Assembly: GCA_003508835.1 (NCBI GenBank)
Contig: PUFA01000105.1
Span: 2,294,001 to 2,358,000 of the forward strand
From: Eonycteris spelaea
Taxonomy: Eukaryota; Chordata; Mammalia; Chiroptera; Pteropodidae
Reading direction: 5' to 3'
DNA length: 64,000 nucleotides
The translations under genes were made by a program, and so were the position numbers. Numbering within the stretch: the stretch's first letter is position 1; each line of letters starts with the position of its first letter. The notes under the pieces are model-generated. The model saw only the letters and a list, made by a program, of their open reading frames with translations, had not been told where the DNA came from and did not search any database. Below are positions 62,291-64,000 of this stretch, piece by piece.

Positions 62291-62550
62291 ACTTTCTAAG
62301 GCGCCCACAACTGGGTTCCAGCCTCCTCTCCCCACCTCCAGCTCCCACTCCCGAGACGCCCTGCCCAATGCGCGGGCAGGACTCGATCAAGGCTCTCCCT
62401 GCCTTTCCAGCCTTGACTTTCGCAGCCATAGGTAACTACCCCCCACAAGCTCTGACGTTCTTCCTATGTCCTTCATCATGATGGACACATGAGGACATAT
62501 CTCCTTAGGCTAAAGGCCAGCACCCAAGAAAAACTAGACATGTTCTTTAC

Positions 62551-62718
62551 CTTTGTGTTTTGATCCACAATTTTCTTCAAATTTTTCAGCAGATGATTAT
62601 TGGGACCGCCTTCCTTCTCGTTCACATAAACTATCCTGTCCAGGTCAGGGAAGTTCCGGTTCAGATCTATTCCCTGGGCATTGCTTCGACCCACAAACCA
62701 ATCCTTGAGTTCGCCAGG
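62551..62718 (-). CDS. CPE: CPE exon 3 (carboxypeptidase domain)
   Basis: This 168-nt exon encodes 56 residues, beginning [20 protein letters not shown] and ending VDQNTK. It belongs to the catalytic M14 domain. The DLNRNFPD motif supplies the Asn-Arg pair that in this family holds the substrate's C-terminal carboxylate. The acceptor (transcript sense) is a run of 18 T followed directly by AG; the donor is AAG|GTAAAG. The exon starts and ends in phase 0, so skipping it would delete 56 residues without a frameshift but would remove substrate-binding residues. The sequence matches known mammalian CPE almost throughout as far as I remember it. The preceding exon is not in the window. Confidence 0.97.
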
Positions 62719-62720
62719 CT

Positions 62721-62738
62721 AAAAAAAAAAAAAAAAAA
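62721..62738 (-). promoter_or_regulatory. CPE: Exon 3 polypyrimidine tract, T18 homopolymer
   Basis: The plus strand shows 18 consecutive A; in transcript sense this is T18 followed at once by the AG acceptor of exon 3. It serves as the U2AF-binding tract and, being a homopolymer, is likely to vary in length. Confidence 0.85.
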
Positions 62739-62739
62739 T

Positions 62740-63980
62740 CAAAGAGAAAAATCATCAGTTATTCATTATTACTATTATTGCTATGCTTCCATTAATGATT
62801 TCAAAAATAATTTAAGATTATTTATTTCAACACTATCCTCCCAAACTGGTATTTTCACTACTTCAGTGATATAAACATAAAGGAATCAGGCTTAAAATAA
62901 TTGTTATAGAATTTTGAAAGTGTCTTCAATAAATAATATTTTAAACGTTAATAACAATAGCAGTTAAAAGATATTTATCATCAAATTGCAAAAAAGTCAA
63001 TATGTAGTAGTAACACATAATGCATTTCAAAGCAAGCCACTCTGTACTAAGGCCTAAATACAATAGTCATTGCCTCTGTAAATCACAGCACTCTGGCTTT
63101 AAATACTCAAAAGAATAAACCACTAAATGAAATCAGAAGGTTAAAATGAGTTTAACACAAATTATTTATATATTAATATACCTCCTTCTTCTAGTCTTTT
63201 GGAAAAAAAGATAAGCTCTAGAACAAGATTTCTAGAGCTTTGAAAGTTGAGAAATTTCTGTTCAACTTTAAACTCTTCATTTCACTAATGGTATAACTGG
63301 AAATTTAATGAATTTCTAAGATCAGTTATATTCCATAATGTAGATTTTTTACTATTAAATCATATCAAATCTATAATATAGATAATATCCATATTCTTGA
63401 GATCATGTGAGCTCAGATAGCTTAGACTGTGAGAAATAAAAACGTTTTAGAAAATAGCAATAATAATCTTTTATCCATTCTGTCTTCGAGTTCTGAATAT
63501 CACCTTAAAATATTAAATAACTTAATTCTCTATGTTACTAGAATTCTTCTCTGAGAACTTTATAAATTATATCAATGTGATACTTATTTACAGAAACTCA
63601 CTGTCTAGGTTTCCAACAATGTCGAACTATCAGATTACTGAATCTTTTATTCTTAAGGCAGAATTGACTTCTTAAGTGCAGATAAACATGCCAGACTATA
63701 CTTTAATATGTTCCTGTATAATAATAAAATTATTCCAAACTGTAGAAAAAAGCCAACATAATACCCTCCACTCCTATCCAAATGAGAAGGGAATACATAC
63801 CACATATCTTCTCTTAAAAAATCATTACTTTCCAGCTTCTCTAACAACTAAAACGCGTTAAATTAGTTTAGTGGGGTTTTTTGTTTGTTTGTTTGTTTTT
63901 TACTTTATTCATCGTACACAGACAAGGTTAAATAAACATCAGTGAAACAGCCATCGGGCCAAAGTCTTTTTTCATTGGTG
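62740..63980. other. CPE intron 2, 3' part
   Basis: I searched this stretch for exon 2 and found none. It is A/T-rich, with two neighbouring hairpins (63213-63240, 63243-63269) and a (GTTT)n tract at about 63882-63900. Confidence 0.6.
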
Positions 63981-63995
63981 CCAGTAGAGGGAGCT
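63981..63995 (+). promoter_or_regulatory. CTCF-like motif in CPE intron 2
   Basis: CCAGTAGAGGGAGCT fits the CTCF core at 14 of 15 positions (A instead of C at position 12). Confidence 0.4.
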
Positions 63996-64000
63996 ATGAC

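Noticed and set aside
61820..62368. 182-codon minus-strand ORF next to CPE exon 3
   Set aside because: Falls in L2-derived intron sequence and ends before exon 3; it does not join in frame with CPE.
62740..64000. CPE exon 2
   Set aside because: Searched for the exon 2 coding pattern on the minus strand; none present, so it lies outside the window.

Overview
This window is nuclear genomic DNA from a placental mammal. The evidence is a split gene with GT/GC-AG introns, many MIR, L2 and L1 remnants, MaLR-type LTRs and hAT/Tigger DNA transposons, plus vertebrate microsatellites. I see no primate Alu, rodent B1/B2, carnivore or ruminant tRNA-SINE, or any other young SINE. The least decayed L1 (27.7-28.8 kb) has a 3' end that, from memory, resembles bat L1s, so Chiroptera is my best but tentative guess.

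The only gene I can support is carboxypeptidase E (CPE) on the minus strand. Seven exons (3 to 9 of the usual nine) lie between 62718 and about 43115. Every splice junction keeps the reading frame, and together they encode the last 308 residues up to the stop codon. Exons 1 and 2 lie beyond the right edge. The encoded part holds the third zinc ligand, the catalytic glutamate, the transthyretin-like domain and the C-terminal amphipathic helix. The 3' UTR is about 0.7 kb and ends at an AATAAA signal.

Positions 1 to about 43100 are intergenic sequence 3' of CPE, with no convincing coding gene or structured RNA gene. This part is a mosaic of old repeats: nested L1/MaLR/Tigger at 7.6-10.6 kb, long L2 copies at 21-22 kb and 41.6-42.2 kb, and several MIRs. 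It also carries a ~0.44 kb polypurine microsatellite (19.36-19.80 kb) and two GC/CpG-richer unassigned blocks (29.0-30.3 and 35.2-35.5 kb).

The CPE introns hold further L1, L2, MIR and LTR remnants. They also contain features worth checking: a GC-AG intron after exon 5, a CpG-island-like block in intron 8, a convergent pair of CTCF-like motifs in intron 7, a MIR ending at the exon 8 donor, and an 18-T tract against the exon 3 acceptor. I found no previously undescribed multi-gene system here.
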